This document shows, in pieces, positions 7,985 through 15,312 of a stretch of DNA of 64,000 nt; the first letter of the stretch is position 1; every line of letters starts with the position of its first letter. A program made the position numbers and the translations under genes. The notes beneath the pieces are model-generated. The model had not been told where the DNA came from. It searched no databases and saw nothing but the letters and a program-made list of their open reading frames with translations. The stretch spans positions 1-64,000 of the forward strand of contig NZ_FNFM01000002.1 in NCBI RefSeq assembly GCF_900101095.1, given 5' to 3'. The DNA comes from Actinopolyspora mzabensis. Lineage in GTDB: Bacteria > Actinomycetota > Actinomycetes > Mycobacteriales > Pseudonocardiaceae.

Positions 7985-10900
7985 ATGTCCTCACATTCCT
8001 TACCGCGACGCGGACTGCTGCGCCGTGTCGCGCCACTGGCGATTTCCGCGCTAGTCATGACTGTGCCCGTGGCCGCACACGCCACCGACACAGCCAACGT
8101 GTCCACCGAGCAGACCGGTACTACGGGGTTGTCCCTTCCGGACTCGGTCTGGACCCCATCAGAGAAGGTGGATCGCACTCCGAACGGTGGTCCGGCACCG
8201 GCAGAGTCATGGGATCCGCCGGGTAACGCCGCCCGGCAGGCTCCCTCCCGTGCGGCTGTAGAGACCGCGGCCGAGGCGGTGACCTGCGAGCCGGGGCAGG
8301 CCACCGGCATTCTGCCGCAGTACCCGCTGGAGCGATTCCAGATCTCGGATCGGGTCGAGCTCGCGGTCAACACGTTCAACGGCAATCTGGTCGCCACCTC
8401 CCGCGACCTCACGATCCGGGGTACGGGGCAGAACCTCTCGCTGAACCACGTCTACAACAGTCAACTTCCCGGTGCAGGCTCCTATGGGCAAGGGCGCAGC
8501 ATCAACGCGGGTGGCGACATCGGGCTGACCTTCGACGGATCCGACGTGGTGCTGCACGGTGCGTCCGGTTACTGCGCGACCTTCACCGCCGACGGTTCGG
8601 GCGGTTACACCCCCGCCCCTGGAGTAGACGCCGAACTCGACCAGCTGGCCGATGGTAGTTACGAATTGAGCTGGAACGGCTCTGGAGAGGTGTGGGCGTT
8701 CTCAGCCGAAGGCTGGCTCAACAGTAGAACCAGCCGCAACGGCAACACCACTACTTACCACTACACCGATAACGGGAACCTGTCCTCGATCACCGACTCG
8801 CAAGACCGGGTCACCAATTTCGAGCACGATGGGGCGGGCCGGATCACCAGGATCACCGATCCCACTGGCACCACCGCCGGGACATACACCTACAACGATG
8901 CCGGGCAGATGACTACGTTCACTGAGCGTGGTGGTAATCGGTATCTGTTCAACTACACCGAGGCGGGCAACCTCTTGCGGCTGACCCTGCCGGACTACAG
9001 CCAATACCAGTTCCGGTACAACGCCGCCGACCAACTCACCCAGGTTCGTGCCCCTAACGGCTCCACCCGTGCCATCACCCGGTTCGCCTACGGTGATCAC
9101 GAGACCACGGTGACTGACCCAAACGGTCACGAGTCGGTCTACACCTATGATCAACAGGGGCGTCGGATCACCGCTGTGGATCCACTCGGACATCAGCAGT
9201 CGTCCACATGGACGGCCAGCAGTGACGTGGCCACCACCACCGACGGGCTGGACAACTCCACCACAGCCGAGTACGACCGGCTCAACAATTTGATCGGGAC
9301 CAAACTTCCCACCGGCGCTAATACCAGTGTGGGCTACACGAGCTCGGCGCACCCGCACCTGCCGACCACGGTCACCGACGCCCAGGGCAACACCACCACC
9401 CGCTCCTACGACCAGGCGGGCAACCTCACCGAGGTGCGCTCGCAGCAGCTCGACACCACGCTGCGGTCCTACACCTACAACCCCGACGGCACCGTCGCCA
9501 CCGACACCAACGGCAACGGCGCCACCACCGGATACGCCTACGACGACGCCGGCAACCTCATTACCATCACACCGCCTGGGCCACTGGGCGAGACCAGCTA
9601 CACCTACGACGCGCTGTCACGGGTCACCAGCGTCACCGACGGCAACGGCACCACGATCGAGTACTCCTACGACAAACTCGACCGCATCGTGGCCATCAGC
9701 CATGACGGCACCGTGCTGCAAACCATGAGCTACGACGGGGTGGGCAACCTGGCCAACCGTGAAACCGCCACAGCAAGCACCGAGTACCGCTACCGCCGAG
9801 CAGGCCAGATCATCTGGGCGGAACGCGACGCCGGCGGTGACAAGGAAACCGTGCGCTACGACTACGACCCGACGGGCAACCTCACAGAACTCGTCGACCC
9901 GAACGGCACCACCACCTACGGCTACGACGCCGCCAACCGGACGGTGTCGATGACCGACCCCGCGGGTCAGACCACCGAGTTCGGCTACGACGCCGCCGAC
10001 CGCCGCACCAGAACCACCTTCCCCGGTGCCGGCACCCGGACCAGCAGCTACGACGCCGCCGGACGCCAAACCGGCATCACCGTCAGCAATACCGCGGGCG
10101 ACGAGCTGTTCACCGCCGACTACTCCTACACCACCCCCCGAGGCAGCGACAGCACCCTGCTGCAGTCACGCACCATCGACGGGCACGGCGACACCTACAC
10201 CTACGACCCGCTGAACCGCATCACCTCCAGCGGCTCCGGCAACGGCTCCTACAGCTACGACACCGCCTCCAACATCACCAGCGACCCCAGCGGCACCGAC
10301 TACAGCAGCAACGCCGCCGACCAACTCACCCAACAAGGCGACACCAGCTACAGCTACGACGACGCAGGCAACCTCACCAGCAGCACCTACCCCGGATCCA
10401 GCCGCAACTACAGCCCCACCGACCAACTCACCAGCGCACAACTGCCCACCGGCAGCATCGACAACACCAGCTACGACACGGTCAACCAGACCCAGCCCCG
10501 TAGCATCACCGAAACCACCGACGGCCGGACCGTCACCCACACCTTCACCCACACCGCTCTCGGTATCACCAGCATCACCGACAACGGGCAGCGCACCGGC
10601 TACCACCGCGACCCCAACGGCACGCTGATCACCGAAGTCGGGCCGGACGGCACGCGACAAAACGCGATCACCGACCAACGCGGCACCATCCTCGCCCTGC
10701 TCGGCAACGACGGCACCATCACCGGTAGCTACGACTACGACACCTACGGCGAAACCACCGCCACCGGACAAGCCGCGAAGCAGAACCCGTTCCGCTACAC
10801 CGGTGCCTACCAACTCGACACCGGCGACTACCTCCTCGGCCACCGCACCTACGACACCACCACAAAGCGCTTCACCCAACCCGACCCCAGCAGACAGGAA

Positions 10901-11173
10901 AACAACCGCTACGCCTACGCGAAATGCAACCCCACCAACAACACCGACCCCACCGGACTCAGCGCAGCCTCCACCGCGAGCACCATCGCTTCGGCAGCAC
11001 TGGGCTGTGTCACCGGAGCCATCGCCGCCTACCAACAATTCGGCACAGCAGCCACGTTGCTCGCACTGTCGACAGCGGGAACCGGCGCGACTGTTGCCAC
11101 AGTGGGAATAGCTGCGTTTGGTTGTCTCAGTGGAGGATTCACGTCAGTATACAGCGGCGTCACAGTCCCTTGA
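7985..11173 (+). CDS. Secreted RHS/YD-repeat protein with hydrophobic C-terminal tip
   Basis: A 1062-residue protein starting at ATG 7985, chosen because it begins directly with a signal peptide (basic MSSHSLPRRGLLRRV, hydrophobic core, AHA cleavage at about 33). Residues 150-940 are dozens of YD repeats (for example TYTYNDAGQMT, YSYDKLDRI), which fold into the RHS cocoon. The conserved core end follows: RYTGAYQLDTGDYLLGHRTY, then FTQPDP, RYAYAKCNPTNNTDPTG. After DPTGLS come 69 residues (10964-11170), hydrophobic and Gly/Ala/Thr-rich, with cysteines at tip positions 15 and 54. In known RHS proteins this position holds the toxin; this short tip looks like a membrane-active peptide rather than an enzyme. 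A putative immunity gene follows 32 bp later. Confidence 0.93.
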   Translation: MSSHSLPRRGLLRRVAPLAISALVMTVPVAAHATDTANVSTEQTGTTGLSLPDSVWTPSEKVDRTPNGGPAPAESWDPPGNAARQAPSRAAVETAAEAVTCEPGQATGILPQYPLERFQISDRVELAVNTFNGNLVATSRDLTIRGTGQNLSLNHVYNSQLPGAGSYGQGRSINAGGDIGLTFDGSDVVLHGASGYCATFTADGSGGYTPAPGVDAELDQLADGSYELSWNGSGEVWAFSAEGWLNSRTSRNGNTTTYHYTDNGNLSSITDSQDRVTNFEHDGAGRITRITDPTGTTAGTYTYNDAGQMTTFTERGGNRYLFNYTEAGNLLRLTLPDYSQYQFRYNAADQLTQVRAPNGSTRAITRFAYGDHETTVTDPNGHESVYTYDQQGRRITAVDPLGHQQSSTWTASSDVATTTDGLDNSTTAEYDRLNNLIGTKLPTGANTSVGYTSSAHPHLPTTVTDAQGNTTTRSYDQAGNLTEVRSQQLDTTLRSYTYNPDGTVATDTNGNGATTGYAYDDAGNLITITPPGPLGETSYTYDALSRVTSVTDGNGTTIEYSYDKLDRIVAISHDGTVLQTMSYDGVGNLANRETATASTEYRYRRAGQIIWAERDAGGDKETVRYDYDPTGNLTELVDPNGTTTYGYDAANRTVSMTDPAGQTTEFGYDAADRRTRTTFPGAGTRTSSYDAAGRQTGITVSNTAGDELFTADYSYTTPRGSDSTLLQSRTIDGHGDTYTYDPLNRITSSGSGNGSYSYDTASNITSDPSGTDYSSNAADQLTQQGDTSYSYDDAGNLTSSTYPGSSRNYSPTDQLTSAQLPTGSIDNTSYDTVNQTQPRSITETTDGRTVTHTFTHTALGITSITDNGQRTGYHRDPNGTLITEVGPDGTRQNAITDQRGTILALLGNDGTITGSYDYDTYGETTATGQAAKQNPFRYTGAYQLDTGDYLLGHRTYDTTTKRFTQPDPSRQENNRYAYAKCNPTNNTDPTGLSAASTASTIASAALGCVTGAIAAYQQFGTAATLLALSTAGTGATVATVGIAAFGCLSGGFTSVYSGVTVP

Positions 11174-11205
11174 AGCGCATCCCCAGATTCGAGTGAATAC
11201 CAAAG

Positions 11206-11427
11206 ATGCCCGAACCCCGAAAACTTCCCACCCCCTTGCGGAAAACCGCAGCCCTTTACACATTAATGTTCACGGGAGCCACCATCGTGTTTGCCTTCAT
11301 ACTGAACGACCAGCTGAACAAAAACAACATTTTCGGCACAATAGCAGCCTTGATCGGATTGATTCTTGGGCTAGGATTCGCAGTACTGGCATTTCTGGCG
11401 GCGATCGGCTGGCACAGAAAGAAATAG
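11206..11427 (+). CDS. Small two-helix membrane protein, putative immunity protein 1
   Basis: A 73-residue protein starting 32 bp after the RHS stop. It has two membrane helices (ALYTLMFTGATIVFAFIL and FGTIAALIGLILGLGFAVLAFLAAIGW) joined by a short polar loop (NDQLNKNN), and a basic end. The terminal motif FLAAIGWHRKK recurs as FLGAIGWYKKK in the protein at 11825-12046 and as FLAAIGWQRKG at residues 62-72 of the protein at 13517-14224. Position directly after a variable RHS tip is the classic place for an immunity gene. That role, protecting the producer from a membrane-active tip, is inferred. A terminator closes the unit. Confidence 0.75.
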   Translation: MPEPRKLPTPLRKTAALYTLMFTGATIVFAFILNDQLNKNNIFGTIAALIGLILGLGFAVLAFLAAIGWHRKK

Positions 11428-11460
11428 TTAGCAATCCGGATTAATCAAAGGACCTCCGAA

Positions 11461-11499
11461 GTGTCGGAGCGGCACGAGCCATCCCCGCTCCGACACTTT
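11461..11499 (+). terminator. Terminator after the RHS/immunity 1 unit
   Basis: A perfect 12-bp stem (GTGTCGGAGCGG with CCGCTCCGACAC), an 11-nt loop and then TTTC. It separates the expressed RHS unit from the second tip cassette. Confidence 0.85.
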
Positions 11500-11554
11500 C
11501 CGCGAAGGCCTTCCACAAAGAACATCAGTACACCACAAAATTCGCCATTGCACC

Positions 11555-11794
11555 TACAACACCGACCCCACCGGGCTCAGCGCAGCCTCCACCGCGGGAA
11601 CGATCACCTCAGACGTCATCAGCTGCGCATCAGGTGCCTACAACGCGTACAAGGGATACAGCACAGCAGCCATGCTGCTCGCGCTATCGACAGTCGGAAC
11701 CGGCGCAACCGCAGCAGTGGTGACAGTAACAGCACTCGGATGCTTCAGCGGAATAATCACCGCCCGCAACACGGGAGGAATAACGTTCCCTTGA
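11555..11794 (+). pseudogene. Orphan RHS C-terminal tip (tip 2), no start codon
   Basis: In frame, this encodes YNTDPTGLS followed by a 70-residue tip ending ...TGGITFP and a TGA at 11792-11794. The DNA from 11557 to about 11600 is almost identical to the matching part of the RHS gene (10937-10980), and then the sequences diverge. The two tips share about half their residues, including LLALST.GTGAT and both cysteines (tip positions 15 and 54). There is no start codon, ribosome-binding site or core in front of it, so it is a silent cassette. Recombination through the 45-bp shared stretch would swap it onto the RHS core. It is followed 30 bp later by its own small membrane gene. Confidence 0.85.
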
Positions 11795-11824
11795 AACCTA
11801 GAACACACCCAACAAGGAAAACAG

Positions 11825-12046
11825 ATGCCAGGACGCGGCAAACTCAGCACCGAGTGGCGCAAAAAATCAGCACTGTACCTAGCGTCAATGATAATACCTG
11901 CAGCTCTCATGGCCAGAGGAATACAAATGGGTATAAACAACAGCAGTGTATACCTCATCATTATTTCCTCGTTGGGAATACTGTGCACGCTACTGCTGAG
12001 CACTCTATTCTTTCTCGGCGCGATCGGCTGGTACAAGAAGAAGTAG
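11825..12046 (+). CDS. Small two-helix membrane protein, putative immunity protein 2
   Basis: A 73-residue protein, the same length as putative immunity protein 1, starting 30 bp after tip 2. The site AAGGAAAAC precedes the ATG. It has two hydrophobic helices (LYLASMIIPAALMARGI and VYLIIISSLGILCTLLLSTLFFLGAIGW) and ends FLGAIGWYKKK. It shares the layout and end motif of the protein at 11206-11427 but differs strongly in between, as expected if each protein is matched to its own tip. Because its tip is silent, this gene may serve as an orphan immunity gene against kin. The local A+T content and ATA/AAA codon use are unusual for this genome. Confidence 0.75.
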   Translation: MPGRGKLSTEWRKKSALYLASMIIPAALMARGIQMGINNSSVYLIIISSLGILCTLLLSTLFFLGAIGWYKKK

Positions 12047-12085
12047 ACCGCACTTCGTGACCCCACTGGAAAGCTGAATCCTTGG

Positions 12086-12120
12086 TGGTTGGGAGAACAC
12101 CAGCCCTCCCAACCATCTTT
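12086..12120 (+). terminator. Terminator after tip 2/immunity 2
   Basis: A 10-bp stem (TGGTTGGGAG with CTCCCAACCA), a 10-nt loop and then TCTTT. Confidence 0.8.
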
Positions 12121-12166
12121 CCAAAAGTTCGACTCGGTGAACTCAAAATGTCGACACAACCCGACA

Positions 12167-12282
12167 TTTACGACACCACCCCCCAACGCTTCACCCAACC
12201 CGACCCAGCAGACAGGAAAACAACCGCTACGCCTACGCGAAATGCAACCCCACCAACAACACCGACCCCACCGGACTCAGCG
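12167..12282 (+). pseudogene. Fragment of the RHS core 3' end (third cassette junction)
   Basis: These bases repeat 10850-10966 of the RHS gene almost exactly (YDTT..RFTQPDP... through NNTDPTGLS). One base is missing in the run after FTQPDP, so the frame breaks, and the homology stops right at the tip boundary. What follows (12283-12378) is unrelated to tips 1 and 2 and has no recognisable tip ending. It is a decayed third cassette. Confidence 0.85.
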
Positions 12283-12378
12283 TCTCCCAAATTCGGAAAC
12301 CCCTGGTAGGCAAATTACATCCGACTTCGTCGTCACCGACCAAGATCATAGTTCCGTTGATTCCGCGAAAAGATTGTC

Positions 12379-12906
12379 ATGCCCCTAAGAAACCATACTT
12401 CATCATCCGAGAAACTTATCAAGAACTCCATGCTGATCAGCGTACTTTTCTGCAACTCGGCAGTGCTGACTTTCGCCTGGCCCAACCGCAGCACACTCGT
12501 TTCTTACGTTTTGTTCACACTGGGACTCCTTCTGCTCGGAGCACTGTTCGCGGTTTCGATCAGATTCAAGAGAGGAAGCGGCGGAAACAGCAGCTCCCCT
12601 CGAAGGAACGTGAAAGCACCCTACATATTCAGCCTCTCGGTTTTGTTCGTAGGCACACTGGCGGCGTACACGATGTTCACTGTATGCCTGGAGAGCGGAC
12701 CATGGTGGATGGTACCGATCCCCGCCACGGGAATCGGCCTGTACAGCGGACCGATCGGCCCCATTTTCCTCACCGCCATCGGGAAGGAGCGCCTCTTCCC
12801 GAACGTGCCAGGCCGAAAAAGCACCGGTCTCTCGTTGCAGAGTTCCGAGGAGCAGCGACGCACGAACAACCAACCTTGCACGAAAAGCAGTGAACAGCCA
12901 AAGTGA
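12379..12906 (+). CDS. Four-helix membrane protein, possible immunity protein of a lost tip
   Basis: A 175-residue protein with four hydrophobic segments (near residues 13-34, 41-64, 79-100, 106-127) and a polar, Ser/Gln/Lys-rich tail. It starts about 100 bp after the third RHS core fragment, in the position occupied by the immunity genes of the first two cassettes. It lacks the FLxAIGWxxKK ending, so it belongs to another family. I do not recognise a known domain. Another long frame overlaps it, but the membrane-protein frame is preferred for its hydrophobic pattern. The start at 12379 has no strong ribosome-binding site. Confidence 0.6.
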   Translation: MPLRNHTSSSEKLIKNSMLISVLFCNSAVLTFAWPNRSTLVSYVLFTLGLLLLGALFAVSIRFKRGSGGNSSSPRRNVKAPYIFSLSVLFVGTLAAYTMFTVCLESGPWWMVPIPATGIGLYSGPIGPIFLTAIGKERLFPNVPGRKSTGLSLQSSEEQRRTNNQPCTKSSEQPK

Positions 12907-13211
12907 TCTCATCGGCATGGCCACCGGTGCGGTCGGAACAATGCTGGCGCCATCTCCCGCTATCGACTACCGGGCAGCGGTTCAGCTGCCGTAGTCATTC
13001 TCTCATTCGGTTTCGAACCATCCCGGAGATGAGCCGACGAATCGCTACGAAGCAACCTGTTCCACCACAGCGGCCACAACGCTACGATCACGGACGTACT
13101 CGTGTCTGACCTTTTCCACGTCGTAGTAGTGACCGACGGGTACACCGTTCCCTCGCGGAACCGGTTTCGGAACTCGCACACGAACACTCCGACCCAACGG
13201 GAGGGACCGGA
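12907..13211. other. Gap without a supported gene
   Basis: About 300 bp between two small membrane-protein genes. Short frames exist on both strands (for example a 29-codon Gly/Ala stretch at 12905-12991 and a minus-strand frame ending at 13045), but none has a start signal or a recognised family. It is possibly debris of further cassettes. Confidence 0.35.
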
Positions 13212-13553
13212 ATGCAGCGGACACCGACCGGTCTGCACATCGCTTTCTCGGCAACGCTCACGCTGACCACTTTGACACTGATTCTCGCCGCGACCTCACC
13301 CCGAGACTCACTGCTTCCGGCACCGGTGGAATGGGCTCTGGCGGCCGTGTCGAGCGTTCTGCTCCTCGTATCCCTGGTCGAGCTGTTCCGCGCCGACCGC
13401 ATCTTCGAGGCAGCGATACCAACGAGCGCCTCTCCCGCTACGGATGATCGGGGCACGCGGACCACGACCACCCATCGCAACAACCCGAGACGTCAACGAA
13501 CCCTGCAGGAGCCGACATGCCGTTGGGAAACTTCACCCGGAAGTTCCGGATAA
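13212..13553 (+). CDS. Small two-helix membrane protein
   Basis: A 113-residue protein. The first 70 residues contain two membrane helices (LHIAFSATLTLTTLTLILA and WALAAVSSVLLLVSLVELF), with SLLPAPVEW between them; the tail is polar and unconserved. The site GGGAGGG precedes the ATG. The N-terminal part resembles the 76-residue protein at 3449-3679 (SLLPxPxxWxL, LVExxR). The last 37 bp overlap the start of the next gene, so the pair is probably translated from one message. Function is unknown; its location at the end of the RHS cassette array suggests a related role. Confidence 0.6.
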   Translation: MQRTPTGLHIAFSATLTLTTLTLILAATSPRDSLLPAPVEWALAAVSSVLLLVSLVELFRADRIFEAAIPTSASPATDDRGTRTTTTHRNNPRRQRTLQEPTCRWETSPGSSG

Positions 13554-14224
13554 GCGCCGCCATGTACTGCCTCGGTTCGCTCGCGGTGACCGCGTACCTG
13601 ACGTTCGTGCTCATCGACCAGATCCACAAGGGAAACCTGTTCTGGATCATCGCCCTACCCGTCGGGGTATTCTGCGGGCTCTGCCTGAACTTGCTGTTCT
13701 TCCTTGCCGCGATCGGCTGGCAGCGGAAAGGACTACAAGCCAAGGACTCGTCGGAGACCGCAGAATCCGACTCTACAACTGAAGCGCCGAGGGCGGATCC
13801 CAGGGCGAAACGGCTACTCGTGCTCACCTACGCCGGGCTACTCCTGTCCCTTGCCACCCTCGCGCTCCGGAGCTCGCGGGACAGCGCGACAGCGGCGCTC
13901 GCGCTACTCCTGCTCGCCTGCGTGTGGACCTTCTGCTTCCTGCGGTGGCGTAAGCACGAGCGCGTGAAGATCCCGTCGCTGCGGGAGGCCTACACCACCT
14001 GGCCACGTCGTCTGCTGCGGAGGTCGAACGACTCACTGGCGATTCCTTCGATGGAGGAGCTGCTCTACATCGTCACCGCCCTGCTCTACCCGGCAGTTCC
14101 GGTCCTTCTCGTTCCGGAGACCGGCCGGGTAGTCGGAACGAGCCTGCTTCTCTCCTCGCTGCTCCTGACGATCGCCGTCTTCCCCGCCGTGCTGTACCTC
14201 GCGTCTCCTCAGAACGAAAACTGA
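13517..14224 (+). CDS. Six-helix membrane protein with an immunity-like N-terminal module
   Basis: A 235-residue protein that appears to be a fusion. Residues 1-72 have the same plan as the two putative immunity proteins, including a DQ..KGN loop and the end FLAAIGWQRKG. A polar linker follows, then a second hydrophobic pair (LLVLTYAGLLLSLATLAL and ALALLLLACVWTFCFLRW), a basic amphipathic part, and two more helices near the C-terminus. The site CAGGAG precedes the ATG at 13517. No tip lies directly upstream. It may be an immunity protein that gained a second domain, or the ancestral membrane protein of the family. No known domain is recognised in residues 95-235. Confidence 0.65.
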   Translation: MPLGNFTRKFRISAAMYCLGSLAVTAYLTFVLIDQIHKGNLFWIIALPVGVFCGLCLNLLFFLAAIGWQRKGLQAKDSSETAESDSTTEAPRADPRAKRLLVLTYAGLLLSLATLALRSSRDSATAALALLLLACVWTFCFLRWRKHERVKIPSLREAYTTWPRRLLRRSNDSLAIPSMEELLYIVTALLYPAVPVLLVPETGRVVGTSLLLSSLLLTIAVFPAVLYLASPQNEN

Positions 14225-14272
14225 CGCGGGGGATGCTCCTGCCGCCGAGCAGCTGCTTCGGGACCTGGACGA

Positions 14273-15250
14273 CTAATCCGCGAACCGGTTCCCCAGCCTG
14301 CGCAGCCGACTCGCGATCTCCGCGCAGGTGTCCAGTGTGAACTCACCGTCCAGCCCCGCGACCACCGCGACGTACTGCGTGACCAGTTCCGGCGACTCGG
14401 CGCTGAGCCGCACCACGCACCGCTCCGCGCCGTCCTCCCGGATCTCTCCGGGTATCGGCCCGAACACCCCGGCGCGCACGGTATCGGCGGGCAGCCGCAC
14501 GACCATCCGCGCGGTGTAGCGGTAGGAGGCGGTCGCGAACGAGCTCTTCAGATAGCTCGCCGCGTCCTGCGCTGGTAGCCGACGCCGGGGACTGGAACGG
14601 TACGTGCGGGTGGGCCGCTCGATGCGATCCACCCGGAAGGTGCGCCAGTCGGCGCGGTCGGGGTCGTAGGCGAGCAGGTACCAGAGCCCGTGCACGGTGA
14701 CCAGGCTGTAGGGCTCGACGCGTCTACCGCTCGGCGTGTCGTGGCGATCCCGGTAGTCGAAGGAGACGATCTCCCGGTCCCGGGCGCAACCGGCCAGCAC
14801 CGCCATCACGCTCACATCCACCGGAGGCTGCTCGCCGCGTTCGACAGCGGTACTCGTTTCGGCCAGCGCCGCCAGCCGGGGGCGCAACCTGGCGGGCAGC
14901 ATCCGTTCGAGTTTGGCCAGCGCGCGCATCGAGCTCTCCGAGATACCGGAAACGGCGCTGCCACTCGCCCGCACGAGTCCCACCGCGACGGCGACGGCCT
15001 CGTCGTCGGTCAGCACCAGCGGTGGGAACGACTCGCCGGGAGCGAGTCGGTAACCACCGGCGGTGCCGGTCGTGCCGACCACCGGGTAGTCGAGGGCGCG
15101 CAGCCGGTCGATGTCGCGACGCACGGTCCGGCCGGTGACCCCGAGCCGCTCGGCGAGCTCGGCACCGGACCACTCCCGCCTGCTCTGCAGCAGTGCGAGC
15201 AATCGCAGCACGCGTGTCGGTGGGTCAGCGCGCACCTGTTCCGGTTCCAC
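14273..15250 (-). CDS. WYL-domain transcriptional regulator (DeoR-type HTH)
   Basis: A 325-residue DNA-binding protein. An N-terminal helix-turn-helix (RVLRLLALLQ...WSGAELAERLGVTGRTVRRDIDRL) is followed by the wing GYRLAPG. The WYL domain contains GLWYLLAYDPDR and FRVDRIERP, and a WCX-type C-terminal part ends RLRRLGNRF. WYL proteins sense ligands, often nucleic acid fragments or metabolites. The GTG at 15250 is chosen because GGAAG lies upstream; GTG at 15280 and a longer form are possible. It is divergent from the flavin oxidoreductase gene with a gap of about 60 bp, so it probably controls that gene. Confidence 0.92.
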   Translation of the reverse strand: MEPEQVRADPPTRVLRLLALLQSRREWSGAELAERLGVTGRTVRRDIDRLRALDYPVVGTTGTAGGYRLAPGESFPPLVLTDDEAVAVAVGLVRASGSAVSGISESSMRALAKLERMLPARLRPRLAALAETSTAVERGEQPPVDVSVMAVLAGCARDREIVSFDYRDRHDTPSGRRVEPYSLVTVHGLWYLLAYDPDRADWRTFRVDRIERPTRTYRSSPRRRLPAQDAASYLKSSFATASYRYTARMVVRLPADTVRAGVFGPIPGEIREDGAERCVVRLSAESPELVTQYVAVVAGLDGEFTLDTCAEIASRLRRLGNRFAD

Positions 15251-15312
15251 GTCTTCCAGTCTGCCGTCGCTCGCGGACACCGGTTGTCCGCAACGGTTCG
15301 TAGCGTGCCGAC

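Noticed and set aside
10166-11038. Minus-strand Val/Gly-rich frame opposite the RHS 3' end
   Set aside because: Caused by the regular codon pattern of YD repeats; no start signal or domain.
12357-12893. Frame of 178 codons that continues the third RHS core fragment
   Set aside because: It is polar, rich in Arg/Pro/His, and overlaps the four-helix membrane gene, whose hydrophobic pattern is much more protein-like.
13045-13254. Minus-strand frame with a plausible helical end (DVEKVRHEYVRDRSVVAAVV)
   Set aside because: No start codon with a ribosome-binding site, no family recognised, and overlap with the promoter of the plus-strand gene at 13212.
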